Part shown: positions 32,731 to 41,484 of the stretch, in pieces
Position numbering within the stretch: the first letter of the stretch is position 1
How the letters are laid out: each line of letters opens with the position of its first letter
Source: Rhodospirillales bacterium
GTDB taxonomy: Bacteria > Pseudomonadota > Alphaproteobacteria > Reyranellales > Reyranellaceae
Length of the DNA: 64,000 bases
Assembly (NCBI GenBank): GCA_947466085.1
Contig: CANIEC010000006.1
Span: forward strand, 1 to 64,000
Direction of reading: 5' to 3'
Translations under genes and position numbers: made by a program
Notes under the pieces: model-generated
Databases searched by the model: none
Seen by the model: only the letters and a program-made list of their open reading frames with translations
What the model was told of the DNA's origin: nothing

Positions 32731-32811
32731 TGTCACCTCTCGCTGGGGACGCGCCACTTAAGGGCGGAGCTTACTCCGCCCGCAGTGGCGCGCCCCCGGC
32801 CTTGAGTGGTT

Positions 32812-33621
32812 CTACGGCGCGACGATCGGGTCGAGCTTGTGCTTCTTGGCGTACTTCAGCAGCCTTCCGTCGAGCTTGATCGTGTCGACGAACAGGTTGA
32901 CGTAGTTCAGCCAGATCTGGTCGCCCTGCGGCACGACATAGGCGTAGGGGGTGATGGCGAGCTTTTCGTTGGGCAGGATGTAGGTCGCCCAGTCGAACTC
33001 GTCGGTCACTTTGATGGCGGTCGGGAAGTCGGTGATGATGACGTCGACGCGCTGCGCGACCAGCTCGGCCTCGCGCGTGTTGGGCGGCGCCACCGAGACG
33101 ACCTCGGCGTTCTTCACGTAGCCCTTCATGAAGGGCTCCATGTAGCTGCCCAGCGAGACGGCAGCCTTCACGCCCTTCTGGTCGATGTCCTTCCACTCCT
33201 TGATCTTACTGTCCTTGCGGGTGACCGCGTAGAGGTTGGTCAGCAGGTAGGGCTTGGAAAACTCGACGGCCTGCCCGCGCTTCATCGTGGCGCCGACGCC
33301 GAACATGCCGATCTCGCATTTGCCGGCCTGCAGGTCGGCGATGAACGAACCGAAGCTCGATTCGACGATTTCCAGCTTGGCGTCCAGCTCCTTGGCGAAT
33401 TCCTTCGCGAGGTCGGCATCGATGCCCTCGATCTCACCGGTCTTGGAATTGCGGAACGAGATCGAATAGTAGAGCGGGAACTGGCAGACCCTGAGCTTCT
33501 TGCTCTTGGTCACTTCGTAGAGACGCGACTGCGTCTGCTGGGCTTCCGCGCCCGTGATCGAAAACGCGCCAACCGTGCCGGCCAGCGCGAGCGCACCCAA
33601 TATCCTTGCTACACCCATCAT
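32812..33621 (-). CDS. ABC transporter substrate-binding protein, family 3
   Basis: The product is 269 aa from the double ATG at 33621, with GGGAGA a proper distance upstream; the longer open frame is Arg-rich and non-coding. The signal peptide (ILGALALAGTVGAFSITGAEA) is followed by LRVCQFPLYYSISFRNSKTG, EIEGIDADLAKEFAKEL, GKCEIGMFGVGATMKRG and YLLTNLYAV, typical of family 3 receptors for amino acids and related small molecules. It delivers the ligand to the permease encoded next. Confidence 0.93.
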   Translation of the reverse strand: MMGVARILGALALAGTVGAFSITGAEAQQTQSRLYEVTKSKKLRVCQFPLYYSISFRNSKTGEIEGIDADLAKEFAKELDAKLEIVESSFGSFIADLQAGKCEIGMFGVGATMKRGQAVEFSKPYLLTNLYAVTRKDSKIKEWKDIDQKGVKAAVSLGSYMEPFMKGYVKNAEVVSVAPPNTREAELVAQRVDVIITDFPTAIKVTDEFDWATYILPNEKLAITPYAYVVPQGDQIWLNYVNLFVDTIKLDGRLLKYAKKHKLDPIVAP

Positions 33622-33646
33622 CGGTCTCCCTTGTTGACCTTCCCCA

Positions 33647-34411
33647 TCACTCATCCGCGAACTGCTGCAGGAAGCGCTGGGCGCGCTCCGTCTGCGGCGC
33701 ATCGAAGAAGGCCGAACCCGGCGCCGCCTCGACGATCTCGCCTCGATCCATGAACACGGTCCGCGTGCCGACATGGCGTGCGAAGCCCATCTCGTGCGTG
33801 ACGACCAGCATGGTCATGCCCTCGCGCGCGAGCTGGCGCATGACGGCGAGCACCTCGCGGCGCAGTTCGGGATCGAGCGCGCTGGTTGCCTCGTCGAACA
33901 GCAGGACCTTGGGCGACATGGCCAAAGCGCGGGCAATCGCCACGCGCTGCTGCTGGCCGCCCGACAGGCGTGCCGGATAGGCGTCGCGCTTCTCGAACAG
34001 GTCGACCTTCTTCAGGAGCGACTCGGCGATGGCGACGGCCTTGTCCCTGGGCATCTTCTTCACGCGGATCGGCGCTTCGATCAGATTCTGAAGCACCGAC
34101 ATGTGTGGCCACAGGTTGAAGTGCTGAAACACCATGCCGATCTCGGAACGCACTCCGCGGGCCGCAGCCTTGACCTGCTTGTTCGGCGATGGCGTCGAAA
34201 TAGGCACGCCCTCCATCACAACGCGGCCCTCGCTCGGCTCTTCGAGCAGGGCGAGGCAGCGCAGCAGCGTGGTCTTGCCCGAGCCCGACGGGCCAACGAC
34301 GCAGACAACGTCGCGTTCCAGGACTTCCAGAGACACGCGGGTGAGCACCTGGTTGGCACCAAAGCGCTTGGTGATGCCGTCCGCGAGGATGAGGGGGCTC
34401 GTGCTGCTCAT
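33647..34411 (-). CDS. Polar amino-acid-type ABC transporter ATP-binding protein (GlnQ/HisP-like)
   Basis: The product is 254 aa. Walker A is GPSGSGKTT, the Q loop MVFQHFNLWPHM, the signature LSGGQQQRVAIARAL, Walker B VLLFDEATSALDPE, and the H loop VVTHEMGFA. It energises import by the permease at 32065-32730. It is the first gene of the operon and divergent from the LysR gene, which is its likely regulator. Confidence 0.95.
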   Translation of the reverse strand: MSSTSPLILADGITKRFGANQVLTRVSLEVLERDVVCVVGPSGSGKTTLLRCLALLEEPSEGRVVMEGVPISTPSPNKQVKAAARGVRSEIGMVFQHFNLWPHMSVLQNLIEAPIRVKKMPRDKAVAIAESLLKKVDLFEKRDAYPARLSGGQQQRVAIARALAMSPKVLLFDEATSALDPELRREVLAVMRQLAREGMTMLVVTHEMGFARHVGTRTVFMDRGEIVEAAPGSAFFDAPQTERAQRFLQQFADE

Positions 34412-34449
34412 GTCACTCCATAAGCAATTCCTATGCCGGTGTATTGCAG

Positions 34450-34509
34450 CCTGCCGGATCGGCAGGAATTTTGCTAGTAGAGGTCGGAATAATTGTCAGA
34501 ATGACTAAT
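34450..34509. promoter_or_regulatory. Dyads in the divergent promoter of the ABC/M20/ureohydrolase operon
   Basis: CCTGCCG-gat-CGGCAGG (34450-34466) is a perfect dyad. ATTGTCA (34492-34498) and TGACTAAT (34502-34509) form a second, imperfect one. Both lie in the 116-bp spacer between the ATPase gene and the LysR gene and are candidate regulator sites. The right part is AT-rich, as expected of a promoter. Confidence 0.45.
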
Positions 34510-34527
34510 AACGGCTGTTTATAGAAT

Positions 34528-35406
34528 ATGGACGTCAAGCTCCTCGAAGCCTTCCGGGCGGTGGTCGATCACCGTTCCATGACCGCCGCCGCGGGCGCCA
34601 TGGGCGTGACCCAACCCGCGGTCAGCACCCAGATCGCGCGCCTGGAGGAGACGGTGGGCTTCTCCCTGTTCGAGCGCGCCAACGGCCGGCTGAAGCCGAC
34701 GGCCGAGGGCATACTGTTCTATGCGGAAGCAAGCCGCGTGCTGGGCGAGGTCGACCGGCTGCAGGCCGCGACCGCGCAGATCCGGGAGGGGCAGTCGGGG
34801 CGTCTGGCGATCGCCAGCCACCCCTCCGCGGCCATCTCCCTGTTGCCCAATCTGGTGGCGCAGTTCCTGGCCGAGCGGCCGGGCGTATCGGTGCGGCTGA
34901 TCTCGCGCCATTCCGACGTGGTGAGTCAGCTCCTGCCGACCGAGAGCTTCGACATCGGCATCGCCGAGCTGCCGATCGACGAGAGCCAGATCGAGGTCCG
35001 GCGCTACGCGATGCGTTGCGTCGCCATCCTGCCGCCGCGCCATGCGCTCGCCTCGCGCAAGCTGCTGACGCCGGAACTGCTCGGCCCGCACCCGATGGTG
35101 ATGCCGGCGCGCTCGCATCAGGTGCCCAACCGCATCCGCGGGGTCTTCTCGGCCGCCGGAGTGTCGATCAATGCAGTGGTCGAGGCCGAGTTCTTCGCCA
35201 GCCTCTGCGGCCTGGTGGCGGCGGGCGCCGGATGGTCGATCGTCGATCCGCTGTCGGCGCGCAGCTTCGAGCATCTCGGCCTCGTGACGCGGCCGTTCGA
35301 GCCCGCCGTCACCTACGAGATCGGCGCCTTCCATCGCCGCGACCGCGAGCCTTCGGTGCTGGCGACGGCTTTCCTCGACATGCTCGACGAAAAACTGAAA
35401 GGGTGA
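34528..35406 (+). CDS. LysR-type transcriptional regulator
   Basis: The product is 292 aa. The helix-turn-helix is at about 1-60 (LLEAFRAVVDHRSMTAAAGA, MGVTQPAVSTQIARLEE), followed by a LysR effector-binding domain with ESFDIGIAELPIDESQIEV. It is divergent from the ABC transporter operon, the classic arrangement for control of that operon by its substrate. The M28 peptidase starts directly after its stop, so the two are co-transcribed. Confidence 0.93.
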   Translation: MDVKLLEAFRAVVDHRSMTAAAGAMGVTQPAVSTQIARLEETVGFSLFERANGRLKPTAEGILFYAEASRVLGEVDRLQAATAQIREGQSGRLAIASHPSAAISLLPNLVAQFLAERPGVSVRLISRHSDVVSQLLPTESFDIGIAELPIDESQIEVRRYAMRCVAILPPRHALASRKLLTPELLGPHPMVMPARSHQVPNRIRGVFSAAGVSINAVVEAEFFASLCGLVAAGAGWSIVDPLSARSFEHLGLVTRPFEPAVTYEIGAFHRRDREPSVLATAFLDMLDEKLKG

Positions 35407-36675
35407 ATGATGCGTCTCGACGCCAATCTGATGGGTCGGCTCGCGGCCGACGAGGCGCTGTGGCGCGACTTCAATGACATCTGCGATTGCGGTGGCCGTC
35501 TCTCGGGCACCGAGAGCGAAAAGAAGGCGTTTGCGCTGTTGCGCGAGCGTGTGCGCGCGGCTTCGCCGGCCAATTCGGGCCGCTCGATCCCGGTGCCCTA
35601 CAATGGCTGGCAGGCCAAGTCGGCGACGCTGATGCTGCCGGATGGGACGTTTGCGCCTTGCCATCCGCTGGTGCGCACCATCGCGACTCCCGGCCTTACC
35701 GCCCAGGTGATCGACCTCGGGCGCGGCACGCCCGACGAGTTCGAGGCCCACAAGGCTGAGATCGCCGGCCGCATCGTCCTGGTGCGGCACGAGCTGATGT
35801 TCGCGGCCGGTACGATCCACCGCCGGCGCAAATACGACATGGCGCGCGCCCATGGCGCGGTGGGTTTCCTGATCGGCGGTCCACTGGCGGGCCACGTGGT
35901 GGCGGGCTCCTCGGGGCGCGACTCCGGCGAGGGGATTCCCGCGCTCGGCATTTCACCCGAAACGGCCGCGAAGCTGGCGCGCCGTTCGACGGGCTTCCCA
36001 TCCGTCACGATCGCCATCGAGACCGCGGAGGGGCCGGCCGAGACCGAGACGCTGGTGTTCGACTATCCCGGCCAGACCGACGAATGGGTGGTGCTGTCGG
36101 CGCATGTCGACGGCCACGACCTGGCCGAGAGCGCCATGGACAACGGCACCGGCCTTGCGGCCGTGCTGGCGGTGACGCGGGCGCTGTCGCCGGAAGTGGC
36201 GAAGTGGCGGCGCGGCCTGCGGGTGATGTTCTTCAGCGTCGAAGAGTGGGCGCTGACCGGCTCGGCGCAGTATGTCCAAGCGCTGAGTGATACCGAGCGT
36301 GCGAAGATCGCAATCAACGTCAATCTCGATTCGGTGGCGGGCAGTCCGAACCTCGCCGCGCTCACCAGCGGCTATGCCGGCGTCGAGCCGTTCCTTCTGA
36401 GCGTTGCCGACGCCAATGGCCAATCCCTGCGCACCGTACGGCCGCTGATGACCAATTCCGACCACGCGAATTTCGCGGCGGGCGGCATCCCGGCGATCCG
36501 ACTGGTGGCGGGCTTCGACGATCCAAACGCCCATCTGCGCGTCGTCCTCACGCCGGCCGACACGCGCGACAAGGTCGCGCAAAGCGAGCTGCGGCAAGCC
36601 ACCCTGCTGACGGCTGCGCTGGTCGCCGCCGCTTGCAACGCATCGCCGGCCGAAGCCGCGGCGTGGCGGCGCTGA
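35407..36675 (+). CDS. M28 family zinc aminopeptidase-like protein
   Basis: The product is 422 aa. A protease-associated insert (AEIAGRIVLVRHELMFAAG) precedes the M28 domain. The zinc-site residues are visible: SAHVDGHDL, AMDNGTGLAAVL, FFSVEEWAL, NVNLDSVAG, and the final His in NAHLRVV. No signal peptide is seen, so it is cytosolic. It begins immediately at the stop of the LysR gene. With the M20 enzyme on the other strand, the locus offers two amide hydrolases next to an importer. Confidence 0.9.
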   Translation: MMRLDANLMGRLAADEALWRDFNDICDCGGRLSGTESEKKAFALLRERVRAASPANSGRSIPVPYNGWQAKSATLMLPDGTFAPCHPLVRTIATPGLTAQVIDLGRGTPDEFEAHKAEIAGRIVLVRHELMFAAGTIHRRRKYDMARAHGAVGFLIGGPLAGHVVAGSSGRDSGEGIPALGISPETAAKLARRSTGFPSVTIAIETAEGPAETETLVFDYPGQTDEWVVLSAHVDGHDLAESAMDNGTGLAAVLAVTRALSPEVAKWRRGLRVMFFSVEEWALTGSAQYVQALSDTERAKIAINVNLDSVAGSPNLAALTSGYAGVEPFLLSVADANGQSLRTVRPLMTNSDHANFAAGGIPAIRLVAGFDDPNAHLRVVLTPADTRDKVAQSELRQATLLTAALVAAACNASPAEAAAWRR

Positions 36676-36679
36676 GAGG

Positions 36680-37432
36680 TCAGCCTGGGCGCAGGCCGTC
36701 CTTGGGATAGACGCCGCCGGCATCCTTGATGGCCTGGCGGTAGTTCTTGTCCGAATTGAACGGCTCGGCCTTCGGAAAGTCCTTCCGCTTGCCGGGTCGG
36801 ATCTCGCCGGTCGAGGGTGTCACGATCAGCAGCTCGCCCCTGCGGCCGAGCAGCGGGATCTCGCGCTTCCAGCGCGAGTAGGTCCGGCGCGCCGTGGCGG
36901 AGAAGGTGACGTAGGTATCGAACTCGTCCTTGTCCTTGACGAACAGCGCCTCGTAGGTGGCGATGAACTCCTCGACGAACTTGCGATCGACGACCTCGAG
37001 GTTGGACATCATCCAGCAGCGATCCTCGAACACCCAGTAGGTGCCGACGCCGACGAATTCCTTCTGCCGCGTCAGGTAGGGATAGAAGGGGAAGCCGCGG
37101 CAGGCGATCGTGCGGTTGTCGCGCTCGCAGTGGCGCGCGCCCTTGCAGTGGATGGCCATGCAGTCGGAGGTCAGCTCCTCGACGATCATCCGGGTGGAAT
37201 AGTCGTAGGGCTTGAACTTTGACCACAGGTCGGTGCGGCTCTTGAGCAGGTCCCATTCGACCTTGTGCACGACCGGCACGGCGTTCTGCGTCGAACAGCA
37301 GACCGGTTCGCCGTCGTTCAGGGGCGCGCACTTGCGGCCGCAGTCGAAGCGCGAGACCGGGGCGTTGAAGCCTTCGTAAAGGCTCGCGAAATCGGCCGAG
37401 CTAATCTTCGTTTTCTTGGTGCTAGGGGGCAT
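36680..37432 (-). CDS. Cysteine-rich conserved hypothetical protein (YkgJ-like metal-binding pattern)
   Basis: The product is 250 aa. The N-terminal half has eight Cys: RFDCGRKCAPLNDGEPVCCS, then SDCMAIHCKGARHCERDNRT and ACRGFPFYP, a layout reminiscent of Fe-S or zinc clusters in the CxxCC/YkgJ class. The C-terminal half is basic with no recognised domain. No signal peptide is seen. It converges with the M28 gene (4-bp gap) and lies downstream of the methyltransferase gene with a 71-bp spacer. Function unknown. Confidence 0.75.
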   Translation of the reverse strand: MPPSTKKTKISSADFASLYEGFNAPVSRFDCGRKCAPLNDGEPVCCSTQNAVPVVHKVEWDLLKSRTDLWSKFKPYDYSTRMIVEELTSDCMAIHCKGARHCERDNRTIACRGFPFYPYLTRQKEFVGVGTYWVFEDRCWMMSNLEVVDRKFVEEFIATYEALFVKDKDEFDTYVTFSATARRTYSRWKREIPLLGRRGELLIVTPSTGEIRPGKRKDFPKAEPFNSDKNYRQAIKDAGGVYPKDGLRPG

Positions 37433-37503
37433 GGGTCTGCTGTACCCCGATCCGTCTGTGAAAGAACAGTTACGGAATTATAACAGTCTGCCGCCAAATA
37501 GCT

Positions 37504-38175
37504 TCACGAAACCGGCAGGACCCGCCAGACGACGGTCTCGCGCATGCCGCGGTTCTCGAGTTGCAGCGAGGTCGGGATTTCGTAGCGGCCGAGTTCCTCC
37601 AGGCCCTGGGCGCTGAAATAGTTGCGGCCCGGGTCGCCCAGCAGGACCAGCCGGCCCCTTGCGGCGTGGCTGCGCAGCCACGCCAGCGCCTGCACCGACA
37701 TCTCGCGCTCGTAACAGACGTCGCCGGCGATCACCACGTCGGTCTCAGGGTTTCCTGGCGCTCCGGCCAGCCAGTCCTCGCTGCTCGTTTCGATGGAAAG
37801 GCCGTTGGCCGTGGCGTTGAGGCGGGCGGCGACCAGTGACAGCCGGTCGATGTCGTTGGCCACGATCGACGTGGCACCGGCACGCGCTGCTGCCAGAGAG
37901 GAGACGCCCGAGCCCGCGGCGAAGTCGATCACCCGCTTGCCCGCGACCAGCGCCGGATTGTCGAGCAGGTGCCGCGCGATCGCCTGGCCGCCCGGCCAGC
38001 AGAAGGCCCAGTAGGGCGGGTCGACGTTCTTCTCCTCCAGCCACGCCTCCGTGGCCTGCCAGATCGGCACGTATTCGCTGGCCAGCCACAGCCTGAACTC
38101 GGGCACCATCGCCGGTGCCTCGAGCGCGGTGTTGGCACGGATGAAGCCCTCGGGATCTTCGGGAAGCCTCGACAT
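37504..38175 (-). CDS. Class I SAM methyltransferase, ETF-beta lysine methyltransferase-like
   Basis: The product is 223 aa from ATG 38175. The N-terminal DPPYWAFCWPGGQAIARHLL is typical of the ETFB-KMT/METTL20 group. The SAM-binding motif is VIDFAAGSGVSSLAAA, then VANDIDRLSL, with the motif-IV-like VVIAGDVCYE. The family trimethylates lysines of electron-transfer flavoprotein beta. The start shares one base with the UbiA stop (TGATG), so the pair is co-translated; the metabolic link is electron flow to ubiquinone. Confidence 0.82.
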   Translation of the reverse strand: MSRLPEDPEGFIRANTALEAPAMVPEFRLWLASEYVPIWQATEAWLEEKNVDPPYWAFCWPGGQAIARHLLDNPALVAGKRVIDFAAGSGVSSLAAARAGATSIVANDIDRLSLVAARLNATANGLSIETSSEDWLAGAPGNPETDVVIAGDVCYEREMSVQALAWLRSHAARGRLVLLGDPGRNYFSAQGLEELGRYEIPTSLQLENRGMRETVVWRVLPVS

Positions 38176-39098
38176 CAGTGGATCCTGCCGACGATGAGGG
38201 CCGCCAGCATGAGCCAGCCGACGAGACGGTTTGACTTGAAGCGCATCAGGCAGTCGGCCTGGTCGTCGGGCTTCAGCAGGGCGATCTGCCAGACCAGATG
38301 TCCGGCGATGCCGGCCAGCAGCACGAAGTAGCCGATGCCCAGCGGCGCCAGCAGGCCGGTCGCGATCCAGAATCCGATCGCCAGCACCGCGAACAGGCTG
38401 AGCCATCGCCGCGGCGCGGCAGCGAAGCGTCTCGCCGTCGAGCGCACGCCGACCACCGCATCGTCGCGCTGGTCCTGCATGGCGTAGATCGTGTCATAGA
38501 CCATCGTCCAGGCGACGCCGCCGAGATAGAGCGCGACGGTGGCCCAGGAGAGCGTCCCGGTGACGGTGGCGTAACCCACGAGCGCGCCCCAGTTGAAGGC
38601 GAAGCCCAGCACCACCTGCGGCCAGGAGGTGATCCTCTTCATGGTCGGATAGATCGCCACCAGCAGCAGCGAGAGCAGCGCCACGCCGCCCGCGAACTTG
38701 TTGAGCTTGAACAGCACGGCGGCGCCGACCGCGCCCTGCAGCGCCATCCAGATCAGCGCGTGGTGCAGCTTCAGCTCGCCCGACGGCAGCGGCCGCCCGC
38801 GCGTACGCTCGACGCGGGCATCGACCTTGCGATCGACGATGTCGTTCCAGGTGCAGCCGGCGCCGCGCATGGCGATGGCGCCGACCGTGAACAGCGCCAT
38901 GTAGCCCGCGAGCTGCGCCCAGCTGGGCGCCGCAGCCAGCGCCGACGACCACCAGCAGGGAAACAGCAGCAGCCAGATGCCGATCGGCCGGTCCCAGCGC
39001 GCCAGTCGTCCATAGGGGCGTGCCCACGGCGGCAGAAATCGCAGCGTCCAGTGTGTGCTGTCGATATCGGTGAAGCCGGTTGTCCGCCCGGCGGTCAT
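38175..39098 (-). CDS. ubiA: 4-hydroxybenzoate polyprenyltransferase
   Basis: The product is 307 aa with about eight membrane helices. The two Asp-rich motifs that hold Mg2+-diphosphate are NDIVDRKVDARVERTRGRP and YDTIYAMQDQRDD. PYGRLARWDRPIGIWLLLFP is the family's N-terminal signature. It attaches the polyprenyl tail to 4-hydroxybenzoate in ubiquinone synthesis at the inner membrane. It is divergent from rsmE (74-bp spacer). Confidence 0.95.
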   Translation of the reverse strand: MTAGRTTGFTDIDSTHWTLRFLPPWARPYGRLARWDRPIGIWLLLFPCWWSSALAAAPSWAQLAGYMALFTVGAIAMRGAGCTWNDIVDRKVDARVERTRGRPLPSGELKLHHALIWMALQGAVGAAVLFKLNKFAGGVALLSLLLVAIYPTMKRITSWPQVVLGFAFNWGALVGYATVTGTLSWATVALYLGGVAWTMVYDTIYAMQDQRDDAVVGVRSTARRFAAAPRRWLSLFAVLAIGFWIATGLLAPLGIGYFVLLAGIAGHLVWQIALLKPDDQADCLMRFKSNRLVGWLMLAALIVGRIH

Positions 39099-39172
39099 GG
39101 CGTCATCATGGGCGTCATAATGCAGCTATGCGCGACAATGATCCATGAAGGCAAACAGATGAGCAGGGATCC

Positions 39173-39961
39173 ATGAGTATTGGACGTCTCTTCGTCGAGG
39201 CAGATCTCGCGGCCGGCGGCGAAGTCCCGCTGGACGAAGCCCAGGTCCACTACCTGCGCAACGTCATGCGGCGGCCTGACGGTTCGCCGCTGCTGCTGTT
39301 CAACGGGCGCGACGGCGAATGGCGCGGCGCCCTGTCGGCACGCGGCAAGAAGTCGGCGGTGGCGGAGGTGGGCGAACGCACGCGAGAGCAGTTGCCCGAA
39401 CCCGACGTCTGGCTGTGCTTCGCGCCGGTGAAGCGTGCCCGCATCGACTATATCGCCGAGAAGGCCACCGAGCTCGGCGTCTCCGTGCTGCAGCCCGTGG
39501 TGACGCGCCACACGGCCGTCGAGCGCGTCAATGTCGGCCGCCTGAGGGCCAATGCGATCGAGGCGGCGGAGCAGACCGAGCGGCTCACGGTGCCTGAAGT
39601 CCGCGAACCGATCGATCTCGGGAAGTTGCTGGACGGCTGGCCCGGGGGGCGGCGCCTGATGATGTGCGACGAGACTGGCGGCGGGCCGCCCATTGCCGAC
39701 GCGCTGTCGGCCCTCGACGAGGCGGCGCGCGCGGCGCCCTGGGCCATCCTGATCGGCCCCGAGGGCGGCTTCGCCGAAATCGAGCTGCAGGCCCTTCGTC
39801 GCATAAAGGATGTAACGTCTGTGGGCCTCGGTCCGCGCATCCTCCGGGCCGACACCGCGGCGCTGGCAGCGCTTGCATGCTGGCAGGCGCTGGTCGGCGA
39901 CTGGCGGCGCCCGACACCACGTCTCAGCGGCGATTATCGCACCTCCAGGGTTACCGTCTGA
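39173..39961 (+). CDS. rsmE: 16S rRNA m3U1498 methyltransferase
   Basis: The product is 262 aa. A PUA-like N-terminal domain (VHYLRNVMRRPDGSPLLLFN) is followed by a SPOUT domain with the knot motifs LIGPEGGFAEIELQAL and VGLGPRILRADTAALAAL, both diagnostic of RsmE. The QTERLTVPEV segment corresponds to the conserved QS/R region. It methylates U1498 of 16S rRNA using SAM. In alphaproteobacteria it is often beside ubiA and gshA, as here. Confidence 0.96.
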   Translation: MSIGRLFVEADLAAGGEVPLDEAQVHYLRNVMRRPDGSPLLLFNGRDGEWRGALSARGKKSAVAEVGERTREQLPEPDVWLCFAPVKRARIDYIAEKATELGVSVLQPVVTRHTAVERVNVGRLRANAIEAAEQTERLTVPEVREPIDLGKLLDGWPGGRRLMMCDETGGGPPIADALSALDEAARAAPWAILIGPEGGFAEIELQALRRIKDVTSVGLGPRILRADTAALAALACWQALVGDWRRPTPRLSGDYRTSRVTV

Positions 39962-40105
39962 GCGCTTGCGCAGGCCCCCGGCGATGTGGGAGAGAGCGAA
40001 TCGAACAGGATGAACCAGCCGCGGGCTCGCGTGAGGTTTTCTCATGCGACCGCGCCGCTCCAAAAGCCTTCACGAGGCGCGGAGCGATCAGGGAGAGTTG
40101 ATCGT

Positions 40106-41470
40106 ATGTCCGCACCTCCGTCGGGCGGCGGCGCGCCGATCGAAAATCGGCGGCAGCTGATTGAATATTTCGCGGCCGGCAACAAGCCCCGCGCCATGTG
40201 GCGCATGGGCACCGAGCACGAGAAGTTCGGCTACCACACCAAGACCCTGAAGCCGCTGGCCTATGACGGGCCCGACGGCATTCGCGCCATGCTGGAGGGC
40301 CTGACACGGTTCGGCTGGGAGCCGGTGATCGAGGGCAACAATCCCATCGCGCTCTTGCGCGGCAAGGCCAGCATCACGCTGGAGCCGGGCGGACAGTTTG
40401 AACTGTCGGGCGCGCCGCTCGAGACGCTGCACGAGGCGGCGGCTGAGAACGCCGAGCATATCGACGAGGTCAAGCAGGTCGCGGGCGAGATCGGCGCCTC
40501 GTTCATCGGGCTGGGCTTCGCGCCCGAGTGGACGCGCGAGGACATGCACTGGATGCCCAAGGGCCGCTACAAGATCATGCGCGACTACATGCCCAAGGTG
40601 GGCAATCTCGGCCTCGACATGATGCTGCGCACCTGTACCGTGCAGACCAATCTCGACTTCGACTCCGAAGCCGACATGGTGAAGAAGTTCCGCGTCTCGC
40701 TGGCGCTGCAGCCGATCGCCACCGCGCTGTTCGCCAATTCACCCTTCAAGGAGGGCAAGGACGTCGGTTTCAAGAGTTATCGCAGCCACATCTGGACCGA
40801 CACCGATCCCGACCGCTGCGGCATGCTGCCCTTCGTGTTCGAGGACGGGTTCGGCTTCGAGCGCTACGTCGACTACATGCTCGATGTGCCGATGTACTTC
40901 GTCTATCGCGACGGGAAATACATCGATGCATCCGGCCAGAATTTCCGCGACTTCCTGAAGGGCAATCTGCCGGCGCGTCCGGGCGAGCTGCCCTCGATCA
41001 ACGACTGGGCCGATCACATCACCACCGCCTTCCCCGAGGTGCGGCTGAAGCGCTATCTCGAAATGCGCGGCGCGGATTCCGGTCCGCTGGGCGCGCTGAA
41101 CGCCCTGCCGGCGCTGTGGGTCGGCCTGCTCTACGACCAGGGCGCGCTCGACGCGGCATGGGACCTGGTGAAGGACTGGAGTACCGCCGACCACGATTAC
41201 CTGCGGGCCGAGACGCCGAAGACGGGACTCGCGACGACGTTCCGCGGTCGCGTCCTGTCGGAGTTGGCGCGCGACGTCGTCGAGATCGCGCATGCGGGCC
41301 TGCGCGCGCGCAAGCAGCTCAATGCGGACGGCGCCGACGAGACGATGTACCTGGCGCCGCTCGACCGCGCCGTCGCCAGCGGCCAGGCGCCTGCCGACGA
41401 ACTCCTCGCCAAGTGGCACGGCGAGTGGAAAGGATCGTTCGCGGCGCTGTTCCGCGACTACGCGTACTGA
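40106..41470 (+). CDS. gshA: Glutamate-cysteine ligase (alphaproteobacterial/plant type)
   Basis: The product is 454 aa from ATG 40106, with GGGAGA upstream; the open frame extends back to 39986 without support. GCS2-type signatures are MGTEHEKFGYHTKTLKPL, LEPGGQFELSGAPLETLH, HWMPKGRYKIMRDYMPKVG and RTCTVQTNLDF. It makes gamma-glutamylcysteine, the first step to glutathione. Glutathione-dependent genes are also nearby: the S-formylglutathione hydrolase at 49.7 kb and the VOC protein next door. Confidence 0.95.
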   Translation: MSAPPSGGGAPIENRRQLIEYFAAGNKPRAMWRMGTEHEKFGYHTKTLKPLAYDGPDGIRAMLEGLTRFGWEPVIEGNNPIALLRGKASITLEPGGQFELSGAPLETLHEAAAENAEHIDEVKQVAGEIGASFIGLGFAPEWTREDMHWMPKGRYKIMRDYMPKVGNLGLDMMLRTCTVQTNLDFDSEADMVKKFRVSLALQPIATALFANSPFKEGKDVGFKSYRSHIWTDTDPDRCGMLPFVFEDGFGFERYVDYMLDVPMYFVYRDGKYIDASGQNFRDFLKGNLPARPGELPSINDWADHITTAFPEVRLKRYLEMRGADSGPLGALNALPALWVGLLYDQGALDAAWDLVKDWSTADHDYLRAETPKTGLATTFRGRVLSELARDVVEIAHAGLRARKQLNADGADETMYLAPLDRAVASGQAPADELLAKWHGEWKGSFAALFRDYAY

Positions 41471-41484
41471 GGTAAGGTCGCGGC

